Assembly: GCF_026213295.1 (NCBI RefSeq)
Contig: NC_079428.1
Coordinates: 10,578,163-10,642,162, forward strand
Length of the DNA: 64,000 nucleotides
Direction of reading: 5' to 3'
From: Gadus chalcogrammus
Lineage: Eukaryota; Chordata; Actinopteri; Gadiformes; Gadidae
In this document: positions 45,108-57,900 of the stretch, one piece after another
How the letters are laid out: each line of letters begins with the position of its first letter
Position numbering within the stretch: the first letter of the stretch is position 1
Made by a program: the position numbers and the translations under genes
Notes under the pieces: generated by a model
Databases searched by the model: none
What the model was told of the DNA's origin: nothing
What the model saw: the letters and a program-made list of their open reading frames with translations, nothing else

Positions 45108-45751
45108 AGGGATACTTCAGCGATTCAGAACAGGCGTAGTATCATTATAAAATCGCTATTGTAATATCTAAAAAAGTTTTTTTTCCCCTCAGTCTAACCC
45201 AGTCTTCTCTTAGCCCAGCTTTCCTGATGTCATTTTCTCCTAAGATGACGCGTTTGACATCATCTCAGTAAAACTTGCTTGCCTGCTAGAAGGGCCGAGG
45301 ACTGAAAACCATTGGTTACGCAAAAGTGTGAGCCCACCAATAAGGAATGAGGGGGGGCGGGAGCTCGCGTACGAGATGTGAACACAATGTTCGCCATGTT
45401 TCTAAATCTCTTGGCTCGAGAACAAATTGGAAAATGTGAAACAGCCGAAGTGTTTTTTGAAAATCTATTGTTAGATTCTGACATTCAGGGCTAATTGTAC
45501 GAGCCAGAATACAGCCAGGAAGAATTGACACAAATAAAGAAGGAGGCTGCTGCGTCTGCAGCTGAACAGCCATCCTACCCTCTCCAAACGGACGCAGGCG
45601 GTTGCAATGCACTGTGGTAGTTTCTTTCTTTTGAGCCAGGGAGACACTTTCTGCCTTTTCTCAGGCTAGGATGAACCGATTTAATTTTCTTTTGCACATT
45701 TATAATACTTACTTCCTATAACCTTCATATCTCCACCGGTGAAGTATCCCT
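45108..45751. mobile_element. piggyBac-type MITE, 644 bp
   Basis: Ends AGGGATACTTCA ... TGAAGTATCCCT, flanked on both sides by TTAA (45104-45107 and 45752-45755), the piggyBac target. Inverted repeat of about 14-15 bases, no transposase. Lies downstream of bmp15. Confidence 0.8.
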
Positions 45752-47283
45752 TTAACTGTCATGATCTCAAAGATTCCCTCCTCCTTTAGTAGACATCTCA
45801 CAGGATATTAAACCGTAATATCTGAATTCATCCCACGATGCGCTAGAAAAGGGCCAGAGTAGACCGTACCGATTTAGAACATGAGCCGATGCCGCCCCCT
45901 GGGGGCCAAACGTGGATCTACAAAAAAAAGCCGCCCATGCAGCACCATCCACTTAAACTGGACAATCAAGAAACAATGGAAGCAACGTTAAGAAAATACT
46001 TTTTATTTAATTATTATTCAGTTTTTTCATAATAAGAAAATATCGATTTACAACACAGCATACATGAGGAATATAATCTACCAGGATTCATTTTTTTATT
46101 TTTTCCTTTGCTCAGAACGCACACTACTAGCTTTCTGTGTTGCTGCATTAAGAGGGCAAAACCTGCGGATCAATGGGGTCCACAGCAGATTAAGCACGGA
46201 ACCATTATTTTCTCCCCCAAAAAAACTCTTCCGGTTTGCCTCATGACCTCAGAAACGTCTTTCCTCCATAAAACGAAATCATGCTTTGTATAAAAAAAAA
46301 GAGAAAGAAAAGAAAACATTAACATATATATAATATATATATATATATGTATATTTATAACATGTTTAAATGAATCAAACGCTAACAAAAAAAGGGAAAA
46401 AAGACAGGAATAGAATGCAGGAGGTGGAGAAAGCGTCCATTTTGGTGATGGGGTCGGATCTTACACAAATACAAGCCAGTTTCTAAAATGACTCCATACT
46501 ACAAACGCATATCACCAAAATCAACATTAATGCTTTAAGAGGTTTACGAATCTAAAATATCTCACTTTAGACGATTAAAGCAAGGTGGTAAGTAATTACT
46601 TCGGTGAACGTTTGTATCAATACTGATGGTTACACTTTACTCCATCTTAAAAAGATTGCACACACCCTCTTAATAACACTAAATAAAGATTGCATATTTT
46701 TGTTATTTTTATGTTTATGTTTTTAAATGTTCAATTGAATCAACAGACAGCTTAGACTTGTTTATGGAAGGTCTCGAGACACATTTCTTAAATCTCTAAC
46801 TGTTAAAGTGCATTGAAGCCAGTACCGCTGTCTTCTAGCTAGCAACACATTAGCATCGCAGCAGAGAACCCGTACCAGTTGGATTCAAACTTGTGCTGTT
46901 ATTTTTAAAATTCATGCAAAGTCGAGCAGGAGCCTCGTGCTAGCTCAAGACACGCGTATGGGCCCTTGCATCTATACCATCTGACCCATAGTTCTTACCA
47001 GGCCCAAATTACATTCAGGGTTCGGTTAAAGTGCTTTAACACAACAGTGCTGAGACGCCCCACCCATAGCACGAGCCAATCCCCTTCTTCGACCCCAGTG
47101 TTCAGGAAACGGCGACGGCATGAGCCCTTCCTTCGTGTCAGCTTCTGCTCTGGTGTCGAGCAAAAACGTCACTCCATCCTTTCCCCATCCTCTTCCCTGA
47201 AACCTGTCAAAAGTCCTTCCTCACCTCCTGACCTCCGACAGGCGCACGCACTCAACCCACCCGCCCGCCCCCCCCCCCCCCGG

Positions 47284-48464
47284 CTAGCGACACGTGCACG
47301 ACTCGGCGATCATGTCCTCCAGCTCGCGGTACTCCACGCGCTTCTTGTTCCGCACCAGCACGCTCATCGGCATGTACTTGTAGGGCACGCAGGACGGCGC
47401 CGGCACGTCCTCGCTCACGCCCAGCTCCCGCATCACGTTCTGGATGATGGCGTGGTTGGGCGAGTGGTAGCCGTAGTGCAGCACGCGCGGGCACTCGCCC
47501 TGGCAGTAGCGCGGGTTGTACACGGGCGGCGCGATGAAGTACTGGCCCAGGCCCAGCGCCTCGAAGGACAGCCGCAGCGAGTGCAGCCGGCAGCGGTTGC
47601 GCGGCAGGCTCGTCTTGCGCCGGTACCCGGGCCTGCCCGGCACCGCCTCGTAGGTGTCGCCCGCCCACTCGGACGAGGCGTTGGACGACGAGGAGGCGGA
47701 AACGGCGACGGCGTCTTTGAGGGCCTCGGGGGAGAAGGCTCTGGCGCCCAGCAGGGACTCGTCCGAAGGCTCCTCGGTGCTGCGGGGAGCCCGCTGGTGG
47801 TGGTGGTGGGAGGCGTAGCTCAGCGGGCCCCACAGCCGGGCCACGCTCTCGCCCTCGCCCGCCAGCAGCTCCTTCATCCAATCCTGGCTCTCCCGTTGCT
47901 CCTCCAGGTACAGCAGGAGCGACGGAGCCCCCAGGTGGTAGCCGGCCGCGTCCCCCGTCGGGCGGCCCCACCTCCTCCTCCGCCGCATCCTCCACCCCTG
48001 CTTCGACATCATCCTCCTCCACGACGGGGAGGCCTCCTCGCTCCGCCAGGAGTAGTAGTCCCCTGCTCCGTCGGCGTAGCCCGGATCGGTGCACCGATAC
48101 TGGGCCACGAGGGTCAGGCTGGTCTGGCTGGTTCTCTGGAGGATGTGCCGGCTGACGTGAGCCGTGACGTCCGTCTCGGTCCACTGGTGATGGAGCTGGA
48201 GGGGGACACTCTCCCCCGGAGGAGGGCGGCTGCCGTGGTGCGTCACACCCAGGGAGGCAACCCGGGCCATGCACGGGGGCAGGGGGGAGGCCCCGTGGGC
48301 CCCGGAGGAGGAGGGAAGAGAGCGGAAGTGGAGGAAGGAGGCTCGGATGAGCTGCTCCAGTGGGAGGGAGTCCAGGCTGTACTCTACTGTGAAGGTGTAG
48401 TGGTGTTCTGAGATGGTGGACGGGGATGAAGAACACAGAGACCGAAATGAAGACCAGAGGGGGG

Positions 48465-48535
<71 letters not shown>

Positions 48536-49210
48536 CCGGAGGCGTGGAGATTAAATCACAATCACAACAAGGGACACGGCAGGTGCCATGGGCAAAACCT
48601 GACCGGATGAATCAACTGTAGATTGGCCTCCAATCTACAATGGTCTAAATCATAGTCTATCCATAATAAAGATACTCATCAAATGACATGAAACAAACAA
48701 TAAAACATTCGAAAATGTCAATCAACATAGTGTGACGATAAGTTGCAGTACATTCAAACTTTTCAAGCAAAAAGGCCTATACGGTTATCGCGTTCTAGAG
48801 CTCGCAGTCGGATGATCCACCTTCCGGTTGGTCTTACCTTTCGAGGTAGTCAGGTGGTGCTGAGAAAGGACCGACGGCTTCAGCATGCGAACCGTGTTGG
48901 AGCCGAACCTCCGGTACTGCTTGAGCCTGCCGTCCGGTTCGGCCGCGCTCCGGTACAGACTCAGCATGAACTGCAGGTTCTGGTCCGCCTTCTGCTCGGG
49001 GGTCAGCGGGCGGTGGTACGAACTTTTGTGTCTAGCGTTACTATTCTGGCTCTGGTTCCGAAAACTTCTCTGCTTCGACGTGGGCTGAGGCAGGGGAGAG
49101 GTCATTCGTGGCTCGGCTACGACTCCGGTGAACGTGGAACACATTAAGAAGACAAAACACGAGAGGGCACAGGTACCGATGAGCGAAGTGGAGCCACAGA
49201 TGGCCGTCAT
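47284..49210 (-). CDS. bmp15: Bone morphogenetic protein 15 (oocyte TGF-beta family ligand)
   Basis: Secreted oocyte growth factor acting on follicle cells; in fish it is needed for ovarian maintenance. Two exons: 48838-49210 and 47284-48407, donor G|GTAAGA and acceptor CTCAG, joining in phase to 498 residues. Residues 1-35 include a signal peptide. The C-terminal cystine-knot domain has six cysteines, not seven; loss of the fourth is the hallmark of GDF9/BMP15. SPNHAIIQN, PSCVPYKYMPMSVL and MIAESCTCR favour BMP15 over GDF9. It is longer than human BMP15 (392). Between prodomain and knot I see no R-X-X-R; the nearest basic cluster is GYRRKTSLPRNRC, and an R-A-P-R lies about 60 residues further upstream. 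The intron carries a CT run near the acceptor. It is head to head with shroom4, as in human. Confidence 0.93.
48468..48532. repeat. (GA)n run in bmp15 intron
   Basis: About 32 units; sense-strand CT tract about 60 bases before the exon-2 acceptor. The second copy is at 60620-60686. Confidence 0.95.
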
Positions 49211-49602
49211 GTTCGCTGTAACCTCCGCCTGTAACTCTATATCCGTCTATCATTCTCTGTCGGGAGCAGCTAATGCGTGATTCGAGCAGCTCGTCGGATC
49301 ACGAGCCCTGATCGACTACCTGAACAAACCTGAACTGTGAGAATGGCGATTCCAATTAACCAATACAGGAAGCGCGCGGCCTGAACAACGTGACGCCGTG
49401 TGTACGTGGTCGCTGATTAGCGTATTCTTAATTTTTTTCAGTACACCAAAACTTTTTTTTGTTTTTGTTACGTTTATATTTGTTTATTCGTTAACAATTG
49501 TACTGTGAAGTATTTGTTAATATTTCATCTAAAAATATTTTAAACTCAAAACTAAACAGAAGATCAGTTACTAATGAGTGATGAGCTTGTACCTCAGAGG
49601 CA

Positions 49603-49713
<111 letters not shown>

Positions 49714-50108
49714 CTGCTGTGTTAAGCACAGACAAATGTGAACACAACAATGTTTAACCAATGCGGAAATCTTTGACAGTTGTTTGATTACCTCCACCAT
49801 TACCATCACAAGGGGTGTCCCAGGTTTGGATTGTATTGTATTTGCATCATGACATCCTCACGTTTGGCCAGCACATTTTAAATTGCAGATCACGAGAGGT
49901 AATTTTAGGTTCTATGTTTTGCGAATGCATCCTTACGGTAAAGGATATAATTTTTTGTATCATCCGCTGTCACCCATGTCTGACTTCTTGATCTGTTGAA
50001 TGTTTATGAATGTTTATCTGACCGAAACATAAAGTGTCCATGTTATAGAGCGCAATGCCCAGACATGTCCCTTATCTACCGTCTCTCTCTCTTTTCTACC
50101 CCCCCCCC

Positions 50109-50518
<410 letters not shown>

Positions 50519-51465
50519 ATTGCGAGGAATGAAACACACAATAGGCCTTTTTTCGAAATGAAAGTTCTGCAACAGGGCTGAACTAGTTTAGACACAAATA
50601 AAATACAATTCCGAGGACAGTTGACCCTGACATTTATGTTTGTCTGGCTGAAAGTGATAACACAGATACATTGCAAACTTCAATAAACATTTGAAGACCT
50701 ATTAATTCAGAAGATAAATATCTATACAATACAACATTAAAGTCATTTTATACGAACCCATCTTGCAACATAAAGGATGATAACTTGACAATACATGACG
50801 ATATCGTAGAATTCGAAAACCACAAATGGATTTTACATTTCATGGAATGACTCCGGGATATAGAGGATCTTACAAAAGTTGTGCATTGCAAAGTTGTTTT
50901 TTGCATTTCCATTAAGCCCCCTGAAGGGTTTTTTGATTTGAGGTTTTCCCCAATACAGCAAAGAAAAATGCCATTCTCCTGAATCGCATTGATAACGGCT
51001 TGTCCAGGAGTAGGTCAGCTACCAGAGTAGCCCGGTGTCATGTTTCAAACGAGAGAACAGCCACTCTCTGGGACAATTATTTCACTCAAGTTGGCGCTTT
51101 CGGCCTCGGAGAAAGCCGCTACAATACAGCGGTTGAGCCACCCCCAAGACCCTACCTACATCGACGCTGATTGGACACGATTCGGCCTCGCCTTTCCCCT
51201 ATTGGTCGGCCCCGTCGTCCATCACGCCCCCACGTTCGACTCGAGTGCCAAATACCCCTTTGGTGGCGAGAGAGAAACAAGTTCGGAGAAGTTTTCTGCC
51301 TCCCCCCTATACTAGTGCCACAGTCCCGTTCATTGTTACAATGGAGACGGACAGACCACGGTGGGGACGCAGTCGGCGCCGCTATTTCCAGAACTGAAGG
51401 CGACTGAATTACCGGAGAATAACGGGAAAAGACAGAAAATAACGGGTCGGGGGGAAAGGGATAGA

Positions 51466-51588
51466 ATGGAGACGGTGGAACAACTCGTGTCTTTCAACCA
51501 CATCCAGGTCCAGCTGAGCGGCGGCGCTCCGTGGGGCTTCACGCTGAAGGGAGGGCTAGAGCACGGTGAGCCGCTCATCATCACCAAA
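51466..51588 (+). CDS. shroom4: Shroom family member 4, first coding exon (rest beyond gap/window)
   Basis: Encodes [20 protein letters not shown] followed by [20 protein letters not shown] and K, then donor GTAAGT. This is the first half of the Shroom N-terminal PDZ domain, including the carboxylate-binding loop G-F-T-L. Shroom proteins bind F-actin and Rho kinase and set cell shape. Human SHROOM4 begins similarly with [20 protein letters not shown], and it neighbours BMP15 head to head on Xp11.2, which favours SHROOM4 over SHROOM2 or SHROOM3. No later exon occurs before the gap at 56401. Confidence 0.88.
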
Positions 51589-53281
51589 GTAAGTCTGGAA
51601 GCCACAACACCACCGCTTGGTCAGCGGTTTAGTCACTTCTGTGATGGTATGTCGGGCCTATATTCTGGGGATGTCTCCTAGGTTACTAGTTTAGGACTGC
51701 TCGTAAGTCTGGCCGTTTATCTTGCCTGTGATTTGAACCTTTCATTCATACACTCCTCTAGCCTAACTGACCACTGGTCAGCGTGCTTTTTTTGGGGGGT
51801 TTCTCACCGGTTTCAGAGCAGTGTGAACCCGGTTTACACTACTTTACATAGCAGTAGTGTGTCACGAGGCACACGGATTTGATTCGGATGATCCGTTTGG
51901 TTTCGGACAATAACTTTGTCTGGTCAGCCTTTTGACTGCAGGTCTGCACAATCGATGTTGTCCTGGGCTCGGATCGGACTGGCCATACTTTCAGAGCAGT
52001 TTGAACCGTGTGGGCGACCCCTGGATATCATCGATTGTGCAGACGAATCTGTATCTATCTGAACGCTATCACTGTCTGGTATGCAAGTCAGGGAAGTTAT
52101 AAAACCAGAGAGAACATCGGGATCAGATCGAATCGGCTCGTTTGTCATCTGTCATGCCCCACGAAGGCCCGGGCGGCAGATCACAGTTATTGCGGTCTGT
52201 TCCACACGTTGATGTGGTTCCACTGACCAGTGACTGACCACTATGCATAACATCACTAGAGTGAGGCACATTTTGACCTTTTCCCTAAGCTGTGTTGAAC
52301 TTGTGATCTGTTTCACTGCCCAGTCACGAAAGTTCGTACCTTTGATAAACTACTCTTTGTATGTGTGTGAGTTGGAGGAGGGAGCGGTGCAGTACAAGGC
52401 ATTCCCCCTCTGTTTAGATTCGACACAGGTTTAAGTCCATCAGCCTCCGGCCCGGTCTTGGAGATAAGACAGGGGGGGCGGCATACGTTTCCTGCATTGC
52501 TCCCTTTCTCACGGTGTAGTACCATAGTGGGATGACCAGGATGACGTTACCTCAACCGTTGTGGTTTGGACTGGCTGGTGTATGATGATCCATGAGTGCA
52601 CAGTACTGGAAGTTAGACCACAGGAAGAAGATGTTCTCAGCCGACGAAGACGTACTGTGTTCTGGGTGTACCCGTGGTAAGATGGAGTATTAGTACTCAG
52701 TAATACTACAGTATTACAGTTAGTCTGCCCCCCTCTCAGTTGTACTTCCTGGAGGGTGTGTGTGTGTGTGGGTGTGTGTGTGGGTGAGTCTGGCGAGCTG
52801 GCTGGGGTGGTCCTAATGTGTGTTTTGTGTGTGTGTCACGGAGGGGGGTATATGTGTGGTGTGACAGATTGCCTTGGTCCCCATCACTCCATTGCAGCAG
52901 GGGTGGGCTATAACATTTTGGTACCATTATTTAATTCCACATTGGTGGTGTTTATTTATTAGAGGGTTTGTGTGGGCCTGTGAGTCTGAAAGCACAACAG
53001 TGGTGGAGGTCAGGAGATCCAGAACCTCATGACTGTTCATCCACCACTGAAACATCTCTCTCGTGGAGCCACATCTCAGTCTCTCTATACGTTCTCCTCT
53101 GTCTTAATCTCTTTCAAACTAGCCCTCTCTCTTCATCTCCACCCCCCCCTCTCTCTCTCTTCTCTCTCGCTCTCCCTCTCCGCTCTCGCTCTCGCTCTCA
53201 CCGCTCTCTCTCCCGCCTCTCCGGCTTCGCGCTCTCCCACCTCGCCCTTCGCTCGCTCTATCTCTCCTCTCTCTCTCTCCA

Positions 53282-53312
<31 letters not shown>

Positions 53313-53515
53313 CGCTCTCCGCTCTCAGCCTCACCGCTCTCTATCAAGTCCAGCCTCATCTCCCACATCAGCAGCTCTGCTGTCCTCTCTCTCCTAGCAG
53401 GTCTAGTTGTAACTGGTAGCACTGGTGTGAGTGTTGTTCAGTCAAATGCAAATTCACAGAAGAAGTGGGGAAAACCACCCGTAGCCCGGTATGTGGAAAT
53501 ACAAACTGTCTGACC

Positions 53516-53586
53516 CGCTCTCTCTCTCTGTCTTTCTCACGCCCTCTCTCTATCTCACTTGCTCTCCACCTCTCTCTCTCTCTCTC

Positions 53587-53674
<88 letters not shown>

Positions 53675-53868
53675 GCTCTGTCTCTCTATCTTCTCTCTCT
53701 CAATCTTTGCTGGTCTTACTGCCTCTCTCTCTTTCTCCCTCTGTCTCTCACTCTCGGCCTCAGGGTAAAGTAACTGTGTGACTGTGGAGATAAAAATCAA
53801 GTCATGCTCTTTCATGGGTTTGGTGTCCAGTCAGTGCTAGGTCACACACAAACATACACAAACACACA

Positions 53869-53934
<66 letters not shown>

Positions 53935-53937
53935 ACA

Positions 53938-53968
<31 letters not shown>

Positions 53969-54188
53969 CACACACAACACACACACAACACACACACACA
54001 CACACACACACACCTGTGCATTTATATGTGCATGCACATGTTGTGTGTGTGTGTGTGCGCGAGTGGGTGGGTGTGGTGGGGGAAGGGTGCATGTTGGAGA
54101 CGAAAGAGGGTCTGAGCCATTTGGTCAACATTCCACCAGCACCATAACCAATCACAACACGGTGTGTGTGTGTGTGTGTGTGTGTGTG

Positions 54189-54273
<85 letters not shown>
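53516..54273. repeat. CT, CA and GT runs in shroom4 intron 1
   Basis: CT-rich 53516-53755, interrupted CA 53845-54013, GT 54163-54273. Confidence 0.93.
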
Positions 54274-54275
<2 letters not shown>

Positions 54276-55434
54276 AGTGCGCAACATGAATGTAAGTCCT
54301 TATTGTTCTCTGTTTATAAAACTTTTCTATCAAACATTGGAGAATTCATCAAGTCACCAAGAGTAAAACAACCATTCATTCCAGCACATTCCCCACTTCA
54401 TAGTTTAGTGTATATACGTCAATTAGCCATAGCATTAGCGGTAGCAATTAAAGCCGTATACTGCCTCTGTTGCCTCTGGCCCACTAAAGGTAGCTAGCAA
54501 ACAGGTCAGTCTGTCAATGGGTCACAGCTTAGCCACTTTTAGGTACTTTAACAGGATGAGCATATAAAAAAAGCACATTAGTTATAGAGTACTCCGTTAT
54601 TAAATAACAAAATAAAGAATGCAGTATGTTTAAAACATGCATACACAAGATCAGCATGAATCAATGTTGTAAGGTTTTTTTTGTGTTATTTGTGTATTTG
54701 TGTTATTTTGTGTTATGTTGAGTTATTTTGTGTGGTTGGTGTGTCGTTGGTACACAAGCTTTAGATGCTGCAACAAGATACCATCTTGCGCGTTGAACCC
54801 ACTCGATCCTGGTGGACTTGGAAGTTTCTCAGCAGAGAAAGTCAAGACAGATTTTATCATTCAGCTGTAGACTCGTGTTTGTTGCACACACACATGACTA
54901 GAATTGTTATGTCATGTGTTGCACTAGGTCTCTCTGTCTTTGTCTCTGTCCCTCTTTCACCGTTCTCCTGCTCTCCCTCCATCTCTCTGCCCCCCTCACT
55001 CTCTCTCCCTCCCCCCTCTCCCTTAAATTAACAGTAGGAATCTCAGGATTCCTCCAGAATGTTAAAACATGTGCTCTGAGGTGTTCCACCACATGTCCTT
55101 GATACACAGAGGCGCATGTGTGTGTGTATGATTGTTTGTGTGTGTGTGTGTTGTGTGTGTGTGTGGTGTGGGTGTGTGTGTGTGTGTTTGTGTACGTTTT
55201 TTCGTGTGTGGGTTCATATGCATGTTGTGTGTGTGGTGTCTGCATGTGTGTGTGTTTGTGTGATTCTGTGTGTGTTTGTGAGTGTGATTGCCCAGCCCTT
55301 ACTGTACAGACTAACCGAAAACAGATGTTTTATGAGAATGATGGACACACAGACAGAGAGATAGAGAGGGAGAGAAGGAAAGATATGGAGAGAGAGAGCA
55401 GGGTAAAGATGGGTGAAGGGAGGTTGGTTTACTC

Positions 55435-55519
<85 letters not shown>

Positions 55520-55658
55520 TGTGTTGGTGCTAGGAATGTGTTACCTGAGGCTGCTTATATTGTTGTTATTGTTGTGTTGTTATTGTCGGCCCCCTTGTGG
55601 AGGTGTGTGTGTGTGTGTGTGTATGTGTGTTAGCCTAAATTGCATCGTTGTTTCTATA

Positions 55659-56306
55659 GAGTGGCGAAGTCACGCCCCTTCCGCTAGAGCCCATGGGACC
55701 TATGAAATCGAAAAATATGAATGGGTTTCATGGAGAGAAAGTAATTATTTTCCGGTCGCATTCTTTATACGCCCTGGATTACACATATGCTGTTTGTGGA
55801 TTTAAATAATAATTTTCATGTCAAGTTTGACTGTTTATTGTGCAATTGTTCAGTTGAAGGCTGTAGAGAAAACACAATGAGACACGTCGCGTATATGTGA
55901 CTTCACGCTCCCTGCGACTGGCGTGGACAAGACCGACAATCTCCGCATCCACATAACTGAAACTCTCCACATGCCCCGATTTATAATGGTTTTCACCTCT
56001 TTCGATGCTTTTATCCTCCCCTTGTAAAAAGCGTGAAGTGGAGCAGAGAGATCGCCATGTCTGTACCAAGAGCTGTAGTTCACAAAGCGGCCTCACACAA
56101 AACCTAACATTATCAAACTTCTTCACGAAAATGTTTCGTTTTCTTTGCATGAAAATTATCATTTAATCAACAAACACATATGTGTACTCCAGTTTTATAT
56201 AGACTCGTACCAGAAAATAATTACTTTCTCTCCATTGAAACCCATTCATATTTTTCGATCTCATAATCCCATGGGCTCTACCGGAAGGGGCGTGACTTCA
56301 CCACTC
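55659..56306. mobile_element. Non-autonomous DNA element with ~100-bp inverted ends
   Basis: The left ~100 bases (GAGTGGCGAAGTCACGCCCC, then through CATGGGACC and AAAATATGAATGGGTTTCAT to ATTTTCCGG) recur inverted at the right end (56208-56306) with few mismatches and one small indel. Both sides are flanked by TA, suggesting a TA target. No transposase ORF. Superfamily not assigned. Confidence 0.78.
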
Positions 56307-56400
56307 TATCGACTACTTGTCTTCATCTGTTATGTTAGACCTCCCCCCCCCCCCCCCCCCCCCCACACCTCCTTTCATATACAAACAATTAGAATCCCCC

Positions 56401-56500
56401 NNNNNNNNNNNNNNNNNNNNNNNNNNNNNNNNNNNNNNNNNNNNNNNNNNNNNNNNNNNNNNNNNNNNNNNNNNNNNNNNNNNNNNNNNNNNNNNNNNNN
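56401..56500. other. Assembly gap, 100 N
   Basis: Exactly 100 unresolved bases. Sequence to its right restarts at the equivalent of position 44350, so the gap marks a scaffold join rather than continuous intron. Confidence 0.99.
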
Positions 56501-57257
56501 ATTTACCCGACAACGGCACCCATAGCCTGGTTGGCTGAGATCTTGCTTTACTCTGTGCTCTCAAAGGGCATTGTGTGGGGTAGATGCCTTGATCAGAGGG
56601 GAGAAGGCAGCCCATGATGCGCTTTGCTTTCGTTCCCCACCCTCTGGAAGGCCTTGCGATCAGCAGCTAAACCGGGCAGTCCAAAGCCTGAGAGTATGCT
56701 CTCAATGGTGCACCGGTCAAAGGTTCTCAGGGTCCTGACAGACGCACCAAGTTTTTAACGCAGAGTCAGCTTGCCTGCATCGATCAGGTCTGAACTGCAC
56801 ATATAGTCTTTAATGGTAATACCGAGGAAGGTTCCAGCTTCATCTATGTGTATAGGGTCATGAGCGAATGTGCTATTGAACGCTATGGATTAATATCAGA
56901 GAAACCAATCGGTTCTTCTTTCACACCATTTCAGTTGATCAATGATAACGATAATCCAGAGTAGGATTTGGGAATGACCTTGGTTCACAAGACTAAAGTC
57001 CGAAGCCGTAGCAAGGAATGCTCTAGAATTGACCCACACACTGGGAAGGGAGTTTACGGCAGAGGTAGTCATAGGGCTGTCATGATACACTCTACATTTT
57101 AATGTAGGACAAACGTACCAATATGCAACAATGAGTCAAGGAAAACACACTGAATATATTTAAATTAAAAATTGTATACATGTCAATTAATCAATTATAT
57201 AGGTTGTTCCATTTTTCTGCAATATTTCCCTTTAAAACAAACTAAAAATGAATTTAA

Positions 57258-57900
57258 AGGGATACTTCAGCGATTCAGAACAGGCGTAGTATCATTATAA
57301 AATCGCTATTGTAATATCTAAAAAAGTTTTTTTTCCCCTCAGTCTAACCCAGTCTTCTCTTAGCCCAGCTTTCCTGATGTCATTTTCTCCTAAGATGACA
57401 CGTTTGACATCATCTCAGTAAAACTTGCTTGCCTGCTAGAAGGGCCGAGGACTGAAAACCATTGGTTACGCAAAAGTGTGAGCCCACCAATAAGGAATGA
57501 GGGGGGGCGGGAGCTCGCGTACGAGATGTGAACACAATGTTCGCCATGTTTCTAAATCTCTTGGCTCGAGAACAAATTTGAAAATGTGAAACAGCCGAAG
57601 TGTTTTTTGAAAATCTATTGTTAGATTCTGACATTCAGGGCTAATTGTACGAGCCAGAATACAGCCAGGAAGAATTGACACAAATAAAGAAGGAGGCTGC
57701 TGCGTCTGCAGCTGAACAGCCATCCTACCCTCTCCAAACGGACGCAGGCGGTTGCAATGCACTGTGGTAGTTTCTTTCTTTTGAGCCAGGGAGACACTTT
57801 CTGCCTTTTCTCAGGCTAGGATGAACCGATTTAATTTTCTTTTGCACATTTATAATACTTACTTCCTATAACCTTCATATCTCCACCGTGAAGTATCCCT
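57258..57900. mobile_element. Second copy of the piggyBac-type MITE
   Basis: Same element and TTAA flanks as 45108-45751, one base shorter; part of the duplicated block. Confidence 0.8.

Larger units (their letters stand above)
51589..56400. other. shroom4 intron 1 up to assembly gap
   Basis: No further shroom4 exon is seen. Contents: CT-rich tracts (53140-53345, 53516-53755), interrupted CA (53845-54013) and GT (54163-54273) runs, a GA run (55441-55514), a TIR element (55659-56306) and a long C run (56342-56364) just before the N gap. Confidence 0.6.

Noticed and set aside
46966..48411. 481-codon plus-strand ORF (and its 400-codon counterpart at 59106-60308)
   Set aside because: It is the antisense shadow of bmp15 exon 2, kept open by high GC at third positions. 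The minus strand has the recognised protein with correct splice sites.
47284..49210. Identification as gdf9
   Set aside because: GDF9 also has six knot cysteines and is near LEAP2 in mammals, but SPNHAIIQN, PSCVPYKY and MIAESCTCR, and the head-to-head shroom4, fit BMP15.
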